In this document: positions 51,208 to 59,923 of the stretch, piece after piece
How positions within the stretch are numbered: the first letter of the stretch is position 1
How the letters are laid out: each line of letters begins with the position of its first letter
From: UBA9339 sp964535195
GTDB taxonomy: Bacteria; Pseudomonadota; Gammaproteobacteria; UBA9339
Reading direction: 5' to 3'
Length of the DNA: 64,000 nucleotides
Assembly: GCA_964535195.1 (NCBI GenBank)
Contig: CAZHSI010000006.1
Location: forward strand, 1-64,000
Position numbers and translations under genes: made by a program
The notes under the pieces: model-generated
The model's database searches: none
What the model was told of the DNA's origin: nothing
The model's input: the letters and a program-made list of their open reading frames with translations, nothing else

Positions 51208-52406
51208 TGATCGCAAAAGAATTTTTTGTTACTTGTCCTAAAAATCTTGAAGGATTACTCGAGCAAGAATTGATTTCTCTAGGCGCCAAAGAAACCAAGC
51301 AAACAGTTGCTGGAGTAAAGTTTGTTGGTGATATTACGTTGGCTTACCGCATCTGTTTGTGGTCCCGTTTGGCAAATCGGGTATTATTAGTGCTGGCTAC
51401 ATTTAATGCGACGGATGCTGATTCTTTGTATCATGAAGTTCGTAGAGTTAAGTGGTTAAATCACCTGCGGCCTGACGGTAGTTTTGTTATAGATTTTGCG
51501 GGCGTTTCTCCAACAATTAAAAATTCCCATTTTGGGGCGCTGAAAGTTAAAGATGCCATTGTTGATCAAATTCGTGAAGCAACAGGTAAACGCCCAGATG
51601 TTAATAAAGAGGAGCCGGATTTACGAATTAATGTTTATCTTAATCATGAGATAGCAACAATTAGTATCGATTTATCTGGAGATAGCTTACATCGTCGTGG
51701 TTATCGTAGTTGTCCCGGTGCGGCGCCATTAAAAGAGAATTTAGCTGCAGCGATTTTGTATCGCAGCGGCTGGCCTAAGCTTGCAAAATTTGGTAAACCA
51801 TTGTTTGATCCAATGTGTGGTTCGGGAACAATCTTGATTGAGGCGGCCATGATGGCACGCGATTATGCTCCAGGGCTTTTACGCAAAAATTTTGGTTTTA
51901 GTAAGTGGCTTGGACATGATCATAATGTATGGCAAAAACTGCTACATGAGGCTAAGGAGCGTAGTTTACATGGTGCCACTAAGTTTAATGCGATTATTTG
52001 TGGTTGTGATATTGATTCAGATGTTATTGCCATAGCAAAAACTCATATAAAAAACGCCGGATTAGAGCAAGTTATCAAGGTAACGGTAAGTGAAATGAAA
52101 CAAGCTACGCCAGCCAGCTTTCATCTTACAACCCCGGGAATTATCGTTACCAATCCTCCATATGGTAAGCGACTAAATGAAACAGATGATTTGTCGCAGC
52201 TTTATCGTGATTTTGGTGCAGTGTTGCGTGCTAACTTTCTTGATTGGGAGGTGGCAATGTTTACCGGGAACCCAGATCTTGGTAAGACCATGGGGATACG
52301 TGCTGATAAATATTATAATTTTTTTAATGGTACGATACCTTGTAAGCTTTTATTATTTAGGATTATTCCTGAAATGTTTTGGCGAGAGTATAAAGGCACC
52401 AAATGA
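51204..52406 (+). CDS. rlmL: 23S rRNA m2G2445 methyltransferase RlmL (single-domain form)
   Basis: 400 residues: N-terminal ferredoxin-like and THUMP region (about 1-160) and a Rossmann methyltransferase with DPMCGSGTILIEAAMMARDYAPGL and the catalytic TNPPYGKRL. This equals the RlmL half of the fused E. coli RlmKL; the RlmK (m7G2069) half is absent here. The start ATGATG overlaps the preceding pseudogene stop. Confidence 0.85.
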   Translation: MMIAKEFFVTCPKNLEGLLEQELISLGAKETKQTVAGVKFVGDITLAYRICLWSRLANRVLLVLATFNATDADSLYHEVRRVKWLNHLRPDGSFVIDFAGVSPTIKNSHFGALKVKDAIVDQIREATGKRPDVNKEEPDLRINVYLNHEIATISIDLSGDSLHRRGYRSCPGAAPLKENLAAAILYRSGWPKLAKFGKPLFDPMCGSGTILIEAAMMARDYAPGLLRKNFGFSKWLGHDHNVWQKLLHEAKERSLHGATKFNAIICGCDIDSDVIAIAKTHIKNAGLEQVIKVTVSEMKQATPASFHLTTPGIIVTNPPYGKRLNETDDLSQLYRDFGAVLRANFLDWEVAMFTGNPDLGKTMGIRADKYYNFFNGTIPCKLLLFRIIPEMFWREYKGTK

Positions 52407-52449
52407 GGGGTATTATTGTGGTGTAATTTAATCCTTTTACTCCCTTCCG

Positions 52450-53001
52450 CTACTTTTTATTGGTATTTTTGTTATCTGGTATTACCTGAATTAATGGTAG
52501 GGCGGGGATAACATTATCGAAAACCTTGAACGCTTCTTGTATCGATTTTTGCATTTCTGCTTGCATTTTTTGTACGCAAGCTTTCATTTGCTCGTTGCGT
52601 TTTTCCATTTCTTGAATGGCTTTTTTAGCGTCTTCTGGTTTTAGCTCATTAGGACCGCTGTATTGAATGATGCTGTAAGTGGCGGGCTCTTTTTTATTAT
52701 CTTGATGAGTGAAAAAGTGTTGGATTTGTGAGCTATTTATTTTAATTATTCCTGGTGTTTCTTTGAATTCGGCAGCTTTTATCCAGCCCACTTCACCATT
52801 TTGCGGGTTACCCACCTTGACCCAATCTTTTTGCTCAGTATAAAAAATCGATTTTAGGGGGGTGTCGCTTGCTACCGACGCTACTACTTTTGAGTCAGCG
52901 CTTGGTTTTTCATGCATATTGATAGTGGCTGCAAACGTGGCGGTTGTCATTAATGTGTAAAATAAACCGCTAATTATAGCTGAAGTTATGGTTATACGCA
53001 T
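52450..53001 (-). CDS. Periplasmic bacterial SH3-domain protein
   Basis: 183 residues with a signal peptide (ITITSAIISGLFYTLMTTATFA), one SH3b domain (about 25-85: NMHEKPSADSKVVASVASDTPLK, DWVKVGNPQNGEVGWIKAAEF) and a helical, Met/Gln-rich C-terminal region. SH3b proteins of this kind are periplasmic and often linked to the cell wall. Strong GAGGAGG lies before the ATG. The function is unknown. Confidence 0.72.
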   Translation of the reverse strand: MRITITSAIISGLFYTLMTTATFAATINMHEKPSADSKVVASVASDTPLKSIFYTEQKDWVKVGNPQNGEVGWIKAAEFKETPGIIKINSSQIQHFFTHQDNKKEPATYSIIQYSGPNELKPEDAKKAIQEMEKRNEQMKACVQKMQAEMQKSIQEAFKVFDNVIPALPLIQVIPDNKNTNKK

Positions 53002-53696
53002 GGCTACCTCCTCTAGATGGTTTAAAGTATGGTAAATTTTTAAAACCAGGCAAAAATTATATCAAAACAAAAAAGACCTTTTCAAGGGGGCAAGGTAAGG
53101 TTTGTAGATTACAATGATACCCGCTTTTAAAAAAAAAGGGGGCATCGAAATTTTTATTATTGGCTGTCAAATGCCAATAGGTAATGGTAGAATTCTTCAA
53201 CTATAAATTTGATCCTTTTTATTAATTATTGTTGCTTATTGTGGTGCAGTAAATGCAGTAGCAGCAGATGTGAAGAGGTGGGTTATTTAAGACATTGCCG
53301 GCAGGGGATTTAATTTCGAGGAAATACATTTAAGGGAAAGGTCGTGTTAATAACTTAGTGGTTTTACATGTAGTTGGTTTTTATTGGTGTCATAGGGGGG
53401 TGAATGGAGGCATGAGCTTAAACAATAAAAATAAAAAAACATGGCCGCAAAGCTATTAGTTTGTTTCGATACGGTTTGGACTTTACTCGAGTGCTGTTGT
53501 TAGGGTGTCCCTGCTTACAAAAGCTTGAAAAGTTGCATATAGGCCTTAGTGTCGCGAACAATAGTCTATTCGGGGGCAGGTATATGAAATTTTTTATCAT
53601 GTATTAAGTGATTTTAGAAAGTTTTATTTGATCTCGGCTATTGATGTGGTAGGCTTCAAACTTTAGAAAAAACGTCATGAGTTAAAAGTTATAAGT
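53002..53696. other. 695-base stretch without a recognisable gene, upstream of ftsA
   Basis: Only short open stretches are seen: one of about 30 codons at 53113 and one of 15 codons at 53412 with a good binding site (GGAGG). A hairpin TTGGC/GCCAA lies near 53160-53180. This is where ftsQ would be expected, so gene decay is possible, but no FtsQ similarity can be shown. The ftsA promoter must lie in or near its right end. Confidence 0.35.
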
Positions 53697-54935
53697 ATGC
53701 GCAAGAAGAGTGAGAGTAACTTATTTGTTGGGTTAGATATTGGTACTACCAAAGTGGTGGCGCTAGTTGGGGCTGTAGGCTTAGGTGGGCAAATTGATGT
53801 TATTGGGATTGGTTCGCACCCATCGCGGGGGTTGAAGCGGGGCATCGTTGTTAACATTGATGCTACCGTCCAGTCAATTAAACGGGCGATTGAAGATGCT
53901 GAGTTAATGGCTGGCTGTGAAATCCATTCTGTTTATACTGGTATTGCTGGTAGTCATATTCGCAGTCTTAATTCCCACGGGATTGTTGCCATTCGTGACC
54001 GTGAAGTTACGCAGGCAGATATTGAGCGGGTTATTGATGCTGCTAAAGCAGTCGCTATTCCAGCTGATCAAAAAATCCTTCATATTTTACCGCAAGAATT
54101 TATTATCGATAGCCAAGAGGGGGTCAGGGAGCCTATTGGTATGTCTGGGGTGCGGCTTGAGGCTAAAGTGCATATTGTTACTGGTAGCGTTAGTGCCGTG
54201 CAAAACATAGTAAAGTGTATTGAACGCTGTGGTCTTCATGTAAGTGATATTATTTTACAACAGCTGGCATCTAGTACTTCAGTGCTTACTGATGATGAAA
54301 AAGAGTTAGGAGTGTGTTTAGTTGATATTGGTGGTGGTACTACTGATATTGCCGTTTTTAATGATGGCGCAATTTGCCATTCAGCGGTGATTCCAATTGC
54401 TGGGGACCAAGTAACAAACGATATTGCTGTAGCGTTAAGAACGTCAACGAAAAGTGCCGAAGAATTGAAGATTAAATATGCTTGTGCTATCGATCGGTCG
54501 GTTGATGGTGATGCTAGCATTACTGTGCCAAGTAGTTCTGATCAAAGAGCTGCCCGCGAAATTCCTCGTAAACTTTTAATTAATGTTGTTGGCGCTAGGT
54601 ATGAAGAATTATTTGCTTTGGTGCAGGCCGAATTAAAGCGGAGCAAGTTTGCCGATTCAATTGGTGCTGGTATCGTTCTAACTGGTGGTGCTTCTAAAGT
54701 GGGTGGCGTGATAGAGTTGGCAGAGCAAGTATTTGAATTACCAGTGCGTGTTGGTACGCCGCAGCGAATAGGCGGGATGGTTGAGGTTGTTAACAACCCA
54801 GTTTATGCTACTGGTACTGGGTTATTGTTAACTGGTCAACAGTATTATCAACAAGGTAAAGTTGATGCCTCAGTTTTTGGTGAACAAAAAGGGTTGTGGG
54901 GTAAGATGAGGAGTTGGTTTCAGGCTAATTTTTAG
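53697..54935 (+). CDS. ftsA: Cell division protein FtsA
   Basis: Actin-fold membrane tether of the Z ring. The 412-residue product has the phosphate-1 loop GLDIGTTKVVALVG, the SHS2/1C region with YTGIAGSHIRSLNSHG, phosphate-2 CLVDIGGGTTDIAVF, the adenosine loop VLTGGASKVGG and a C-terminal amphipathic anchor (GLWGKMRSWFQANF). It is followed by ftsZ and lpxC in the standard order, but ftsQ, ddl and murC are not upstream. Confidence 0.95.
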   Translation: MRKKSESNLFVGLDIGTTKVVALVGAVGLGGQIDVIGIGSHPSRGLKRGIVVNIDATVQSIKRAIEDAELMAGCEIHSVYTGIAGSHIRSLNSHGIVAIRDREVTQADIERVIDAAKAVAIPADQKILHILPQEFIIDSQEGVREPIGMSGVRLEAKVHIVTGSVSAVQNIVKCIERCGLHVSDIILQQLASSTSVLTDDEKELGVCLVDIGGGTTDIAVFNDGAICHSAVIPIAGDQVTNDIAVALRTSTKSAEELKIKYACAIDRSVDGDASITVPSSSDQRAAREIPRKLLINVVGARYEELFALVQAELKRSKFADSIGAGIVLTGGASKVGGVIELAEQVFELPVRVGTPQRIGGMVEVVNNPVYATGTGLLLTGQQYYQQGKVDASVFGEQKGLWGKMRSWFQANF

Positions 54936-55007
54936 AATTGGTATTGCTTGTGAACGGGGGTGGGGCGAGCAGATACCAGAATTGTTTATTTTACGAGGGT
55001 TATATAT

Positions 55008-56219
55008 ATGTTCGAATTACCAGAGAAACAGGGTACTAGCGCTACAATTAAGGTTGTCGGGGTTGGGGGCGGTGGTGGTAACGCCATTGAGCACATGATC
55101 AATGAAAATGTAAGTGGCGTAGAATTTGTATGTGCTAATACTGATCTTCAGGCTTTACGAGGATCGCGCGCTAAGACTTTGGTACAACTAGGTGAACAAC
55201 TTACTAAAGGTTTGGGTGCTGGCGCTAATCCTGATGTCGGTCGCAAAGCAGCCGAAGAAAACCGTGAAATCATCAAAGACATCTTATTTGGTACCGACAT
55301 GGTATTTCTTACTGCGGGGATGGGTGGTGGTACTGGAACTGGAGCAACTCCCGTATTTGCTGAAGTTGCAAAAGAGCTTGGTATTTTAACTGTCGCGGTG
55401 GTTACCAAGCCATTTATTTTTGAAGGTCGCAAACGTATGACGGTTGCAAGCGAAGGCATTAAAAGGCTAACTGCCAGCGTTGATTCAGTAATTACTATTC
55501 CCAACAATAAATTACTGCCAGTTTTGGGAAAAAACGTTAGCCTGCTACAGGCATTTAAGGCTGCTAATAATGTGTTGTTAGGTGCAGTGCAAGGCATTGC
55601 CGAGTTAATTACTAAGCCTGGGCTCATTAACGTAGATTTTGCTGATGTGCGTACAGTAATGGCCGAAATGGGTATGGCGATGATGGGAACCGCTAACGCT
55701 CGTGGTGATGGTCGTGCGCGGAATGCGGCAGAAGCAGCGATTTCTAGTCCACTTTTAGAGGATGTAGATTTGAGTGGCGCTGGCGGCGTATTAGTTAATA
55801 TTACAGCTGGGCCTGATATGTCTATTGGTGAATTTGAAGAGGTTGGGGATGTGGTCAAGTCATTTACCTCCGAAGATGCGGTTGTGGTTTTGGGTACAGT
55901 TATTGATCCAAGTATGGCTGATGAGTTACGAGTTACAGTTGTGGTGACGGGGCTGGGTAGCCAAGTTAAGGGAGAGCCCGCTAGCAAAAATGCTGTAAAT
56001 ATTGGTTCTTCTAGGATTAAGGTGATAGAAGATGAAAAAATAGATGACGGCATTGATTATCGTAGATTTGATAGGCCCGCAGCACTACGCAATACAACAA
56101 TTAACATTTCTACTGATGAGACTGATAGCATTAACGTTGACCAGGTTTCTTTAGATAAAGATGTTGAGTACCTTGATATCCCAGCTTTTTTGCGTCGGGA
56201 GGATAAGGCTAAGGCTTAG
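55008..56219 (+). CDS. ftsZ: Cell division protein FtsZ
   Basis: Tubulin-like GTPase that forms the division ring. 403 residues from the ATG at 55008 (binding site CGAGGG); the frame extends upstream to 54960 but MFELPEKQG matches the usual start. GTP-binding GGGGGNAIEHM, signature GMGGGTGTGATPV, T7 loop NVDFADVRTVM, and the C-terminal peptide YLDIPAFLRREDKAKA, which binds FtsA and ZipA. Confidence 0.96.
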   Translation: MFELPEKQGTSATIKVVGVGGGGGNAIEHMINENVSGVEFVCANTDLQALRGSRAKTLVQLGEQLTKGLGAGANPDVGRKAAEENREIIKDILFGTDMVFLTAGMGGGTGTGATPVFAEVAKELGILTVAVVTKPFIFEGRKRMTVASEGIKRLTASVDSVITIPNNKLLPVLGKNVSLLQAFKAANNVLLGAVQGIAELITKPGLINVDFADVRTVMAEMGMAMMGTANARGDGRARNAAEAAISSPLLEDVDLSGAGGVLVNITAGPDMSIGEFEEVGDVVKSFTSEDAVVVLGTVIDPSMADELRVTVVVTGLGSQVKGEPASKNAVNIGSSRIKVIEDEKIDDGIDYRRFDRPAALRNTTINISTDETDSINVDQVSLDKDVEYLDIPAFLRREDKAKA

Positions 56220-56287
56220 ATTTTTATCGTAAATTATTAAAGCTATGCTATAATCCTGCGGTTTTTTGTTATTTATTGGAACAACAA

Positions 56288-57199
56288 ATGGTTAGACAAC
56301 GCACCCTAAAGAACCTGATCCGTGCCACAGGTATTGGTGTTCATACGGGGAAGAAAATATATATAACTCTAAGGCCAGCCCCAGTTAATACGGGGGTGGT
56401 TTTTCGTAGAACAGATTTAGATCCGATAGTTACTATTCCTGCTTTGGCAGAGAATGTCGGTGATACTACCCTTTCTTCTTGCCTAGTTAAACATAAGGTG
56501 CGGGTAGCTACTGTAGAACACTTGATGTCAGCGTTTGCTGGCCTTGGTATTGATAATGTTTATGTCGATATTAATGCGCCAGAGATTCCTATTATGGATG
56601 GCAGCGCCGGTCCCTTTGTTTTTTTAATTAGGTCTGCTGGCATTGAAGAACAGAATGCCGCTAAACGTTTTTTGAAAATCAAGCACAAGGTTAAAGTTAA
56701 AGATGGTGATAAATGGGCGATGTTAACGCCGTACAATGGTTTTAAAGTGTCTTTTACCATTGATTTTAACCATCCAGTGTTTCGCGATTTGCCGCAAACT
56801 GCAACTGTAGATTTTGCTCGCTCTTCGTTTACTAAAGAGGTGAGTCGTGCCAGAACTTTCGGCTTATTGTCCGATTATGAATATCTAAGAGCTAATAACT
56901 TGGCTCTGGGTAGTAGTTTAGACAACGCAATTGTGGTTGATGAGTATCGAGTAATTAATGAAGATGGTTTACGTTATAAAGACGAATTTGTAAAACATAA
57001 AATGCTCGATGCTATCGGGGATTTATATCTTTCGGGTCACAGTCTCATCGGTGCGTTTAGTGGTTATAAGTCTGGACATGCCTTGAATAATTTGTTGTTG
57101 CGGACCTTGCTTGAAACTAAAGATGCTTGGGAAATTGTAACCTTTGAGGATGTCAAAAAGGTGCCATTTAGCTTTATCCCGCTTGGGGCCGCGGCTTAA
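56288..57199 (+). CDS. lpxC: UDP-3-O-acyl-N-acetylglucosamine deacetylase LpxC
   Basis: Zinc enzyme for the committed step of lipid A synthesis. 303 residues from the ATG at 56288 with GGA seven bases upstream; a TTG at 56276 is the longer alternative. Motifs: ATGIGVHTGKK, zinc ligand TVEHLMSAFAGLGIDN, IMDGSAGPFV, HKMLDAIGDLYLSGHSLIG and YKSGHALNN with catalytic His. It ends the ftsA-ftsZ-lpxC unit. Confidence 0.95.
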   Translation: MVRQRTLKNLIRATGIGVHTGKKIYITLRPAPVNTGVVFRRTDLDPIVTIPALAENVGDTTLSSCLVKHKVRVATVEHLMSAFAGLGIDNVYVDINAPEIPIMDGSAGPFVFLIRSAGIEEQNAAKRFLKIKHKVKVKDGDKWAMLTPYNGFKVSFTIDFNHPVFRDLPQTATVDFARSSFTKEVSRARTFGLLSDYEYLRANNLALGSSLDNAIVVDEYRVINEDGLRYKDEFVKHKMLDAIGDLYLSGHSLIGAFSGYKSGHALNNLLLRTLLETKDAWEIVTFEDVKKVPFSFIPLGAAA

Positions 57200-57224
57200 C
57201 TAAATTTACCACACGTGTTTACCT

Positions 57225-57256
57225 TTAAGAAAACCTTAATAAATATAGGGTAATCT
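57225..57256 (+). promoter_or_regulatory. PmrA-box-like promoter, site 5
   Basis: TTAA-gaaaacc-TTAA (57225-57228 and 57236-57239), 11 bases, then TAATCT (57251-57256). The middle TT is missing in this orientation but present on the other strand. It lies about 60 bases before the kinase-like lipoprotein start. Confidence 0.5.
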
Positions 57257-57313
57257 ATTTAATCTATACCGAGTCACTTAAAAAAGAAGAGTGGTTAACT
57301 TGAGAGATCTTGG

Positions 57314-59374
57314 ATGGATATAAAAAAATTATACAAAATATATCCTTGCATTCTTATCCCATGCCTACTATCTGGGTGTCCTGGTGGCAGCAGTAGCAAG
57401 AAAGGAAGTAGTTACCATCCTACTTACTATAACTATACGCCTACGCCGTCCCCCAGCGTGCCTATTAACTATGGCTATCAAAATCCCTATAATTCAAATC
57501 TAGACTTTGAGAAATTTGCTGATTATCCGTACAAAGGAAAATTTGCTGACTATCAGGACGAATATAATAGAAAAAAGTACCAAGACAATCTGCAACAAAA
57601 TGCCAGAAGAATACCTGCTGAGCTCGAAGATTTACAAAACCATCCAATTACAACAAACAGCCCATACCTTAAAAAATATTCTGAGGATTTCGAAAATTGT
57701 TTCATTGCAAATATTGATAGTAGAACAAATAAAAAGGAATGGTGTGTTTTAAAAGCTGATAATAAACAGTACTTGATTAAAAAATTTGATCCTTATGTTC
57801 CCACGAATTACCCTAAAGAAAGCATCCTGGCAGATTTTGTTGGCTCTTTTATTTTATCTCAAATTGATTCAAGTAGCGCCCCTATCAACTATCTTGTGGT
57901 AGATGAAAATGGGGTTTTAATGGGTCTGGCGTCGCAAAAGATAGAAAATTTTACCACTAGAAATAATAAGTTTAAGCAAGTATTACAAGATAACCTAAGA
58001 GCTAATCGAGATTGCTTGTGCCCTAGTTTGTTACCACAATTTTGTGACAAGCTGAAGGAGTTAATTACGTCTCTATGTTACTCGGATAAGGTTGTTAAAG
58101 CTAATATCTTAGCGAATTTTGTTAACCAAATTGATTATCATCATAACAATGTAGGCTTTATTACTGATGAACAAGGAAATATCGTAAGTTCAGCACTAGT
58201 AGACTTTAGCTGGGCGTTAAATCTTCATGATAAAAATGCTATTAAGCGTCTGGTGCCTGCCAAATATTTTGGTCAGCTCGATGCTGTAATAGAAACTTTC
58301 CATTTAATCCAGACAAATTTTAAAGTAGATACTTTAGATGATATAGATGAAGTTTTTGCACAATTAAATGAAAAAGAAACACTGAGAAATATAAAATCTT
58401 TGATGATGCACAAATTAAAAGAGGTTGAATTACAGCGGCAAATAGCCATACTGGTAAAAAACATAGTGGCAAATGATCAACTAGACTTAAAGGACGAAGA
58501 CTTTCAGAAATTAAAGGACAACGTTAATCTTTTAACAAATTTTGGCCTCTATAATGGTGAAAATACCCTGATTAATTTCTTGTGTGACAAAGAAGAGCCG
58601 CAGAATATTGAATACCTTATAGCGCTATTAGACAAGAACCAAGACCTTATATCTTCTTGTGTTCTCTATTGCTTAGATCAAGGGAAAGGTGCTGTGCTAG
58701 AAAATTTAACAATTAAATTGGATTTAGCAAATGCCAAATTGCTAGTACAAAATGCCATAAAGGCAAGTAAAACCATAGAGCATTTGCAGCTAGTTTTGAC
58801 CTTGTTAGGCAAGCTACAGGCACGAGAAGTAAATAATCCAGAGTACGCTAAGGGCTACGTATTAATAGAAGAGGCTATCCCTGTCATCCAGGATCCAAGT
58901 CGAAACCCAAGCTTTGGGGAATTATTAATAAATGAGTTTTATTCGCGAAGCGTTGTTAGAGGTGAACACCGCTTTGGTGCTCACGATTTTTATGATTATG
59001 TAATATATAAGCTCATAAAATTATGGCTCTCTCAAGAAAACCATGATCACATTGCTCCTATTCCTGAAACCTCGGTATGTAGAAGCCATGAATGTTCCTT
59101 TTTAGGATTTTGTTACGGCGACGCTGCTACTGTGTCAATATTCGATGAATTATTAACAGAAAATAACATAGCAGGAATGAGAAATTGGTTTTTCTGGGTA
59201 AATAATAGTGTTATGAGTGGCATCAAATTGTACACATTAGCAATAGAAGATCATAATGCAGATCTTTTGAGGCAAATATTAAGTGGATACAATGAAACGG
59301 AATTAAAATTTGTTGTTGAGGGTCTCAGCTCGTCAGACCAAAAGGTACTGCTAGATATGCTAGCATCCCCGTAA
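57314..59374 (+). CDS. Lipoprotein with kinase-like fold signature, candidate effector or surface protein
   Basis: 686 residues. A lipoprotein signal ends LLSGC (Cys22), followed by a Gly/Ser/Pro/Tyr-rich linker (23-65). Residues 150-305 resemble HipA/PI-kinase-like enzymes: QYLIKKF with candidate ATP-binding Lys156/157, ESILADFVGSFIL (Glu169), QIDYHHNNVGFIT (Asp274, His277, Asn279) and ALVDFSWAL (Asp297). The rest is helical. Similar kinase-like proteins are known among type IV effectors, but a lipobox would instead send this one to the envelope. It is inserted between lpxC and the DciA/secA pair. The activity is unproven. Confidence 0.6.
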   Translation: MDIKKLYKIYPCILIPCLLSGCPGGSSSKKGSSYHPTYYNYTPTPSPSVPINYGYQNPYNSNLDFEKFADYPYKGKFADYQDEYNRKKYQDNLQQNARRIPAELEDLQNHPITTNSPYLKKYSEDFENCFIANIDSRTNKKEWCVLKADNKQYLIKKFDPYVPTNYPKESILADFVGSFILSQIDSSSAPINYLVVDENGVLMGLASQKIENFTTRNNKFKQVLQDNLRANRDCLCPSLLPQFCDKLKELITSLCYSDKVVKANILANFVNQIDYHHNNVGFITDEQGNIVSSALVDFSWALNLHDKNAIKRLVPAKYFGQLDAVIETFHLIQTNFKVDTLDDIDEVFAQLNEKETLRNIKSLMMHKLKEVELQRQIAILVKNIVANDQLDLKDEDFQKLKDNVNLLTNFGLYNGENTLINFLCDKEEPQNIEYLIALLDKNQDLISSCVLYCLDQGKGAVLENLTIKLDLANAKLLVQNAIKASKTIEHLQLVLTLLGKLQAREVNNPEYAKGYVLIEEAIPVIQDPSRNPSFGELLINEFYSRSVVRGEHRFGAHDFYDYVIYKLIKLWLSQENHDHIAPIPETSVCRSHECSFLGFCYGDAATVSIFDELLTENNIAGMRNWFFWVNNSVMSGIKLYTLAIEDHNADLLRQILSGYNETELKFVVEGLSSSDQKVLLDMLASP

Positions 59375-59457
59375 CCGCAGCACCCATGGTACTATTTGCT
59401 CGCTTTTAAAAAACAAGAGGAGACTGTTCCAAAGCTATGGTCGAGGTTGGCGAGATA

Positions 59458-59868
59458 TTAATGGCCCCTGGTATGTTTAATATTTTTTCTAAGCTCAGCC
59501 AAGGTTTTTTGCCATAATTCTTCGCTAACTTTTGAGAGTTTAGGCTTGGCTTTTTGGGGGCCTATTGCTGCAGCTTGTATAGGAGCTAGGGTATAACGGA
59601 TATTAGTAATATCCTTGAATTCTGGTTGGATGCGTAATTGTTTTATAATATCAGGAATGGCAAAGCGGAGTCTGGTTGCCGTAGCGGCATTTGCAACCAC
59701 TACAGTAAGCACCGAATCTTTATAGTTAGCAAAATGGCAGTGTTTAGTTAAACTGCTATCGAGAGCTGTCCGAAAAATTATCGCAACATCTTGAGAAAAC
59801 TTAGCTTTATTGATTAACTTAGATAGGGTAGAGTCATTCTTTTTTAATATGTCAGCAATAGTTTTCAT
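59458..59868 (-). CDS. dciA: DUF721/DciA family protein
   Basis: 136 residues from the ATG at 59868 (an upstream TTG at 59898 is rejected). The N-terminal helix and the beta-rich core (DSVLTVVVANAATATRLRFAIPDIIKQLR) match DUF721, the family of the replicative helicase loader DciA, found where DnaC is absent. The gene is often next to secA or lpxC, as here, and is divergent from secA. Confidence 0.72.
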   Translation of the reverse strand: MKTIADILKKNDSTLSKLINKAKFSQDVAIIFRTALDSSLTKHCHFANYKDSVLTVVVANAATATRLRFAIPDIIKQLRIQPEFKDITNIRYTLAPIQAAAIGPQKAKPKLSKVSEELWQKTLAELRKNIKHTRGH

Positions 59869-59923
59869 TTGGGTTATTTTACGGCATAATGGCGCCAATT
59901 ACTAATTGGGGTGATATTTTACT

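Noticed and set aside
53412..53600. Short frames before ftsA as a decayed ftsQ.
   Set aside because: No FtsQ/POTRA-like text could be read in any frame; kept only as a gap description.
55148..56053. Long minus-strand open frame of 301 codons opposite ftsZ.
   Set aside because: Ser/Thr/Pro-rich shadow produced by codon bias of ftsZ on the other strand.
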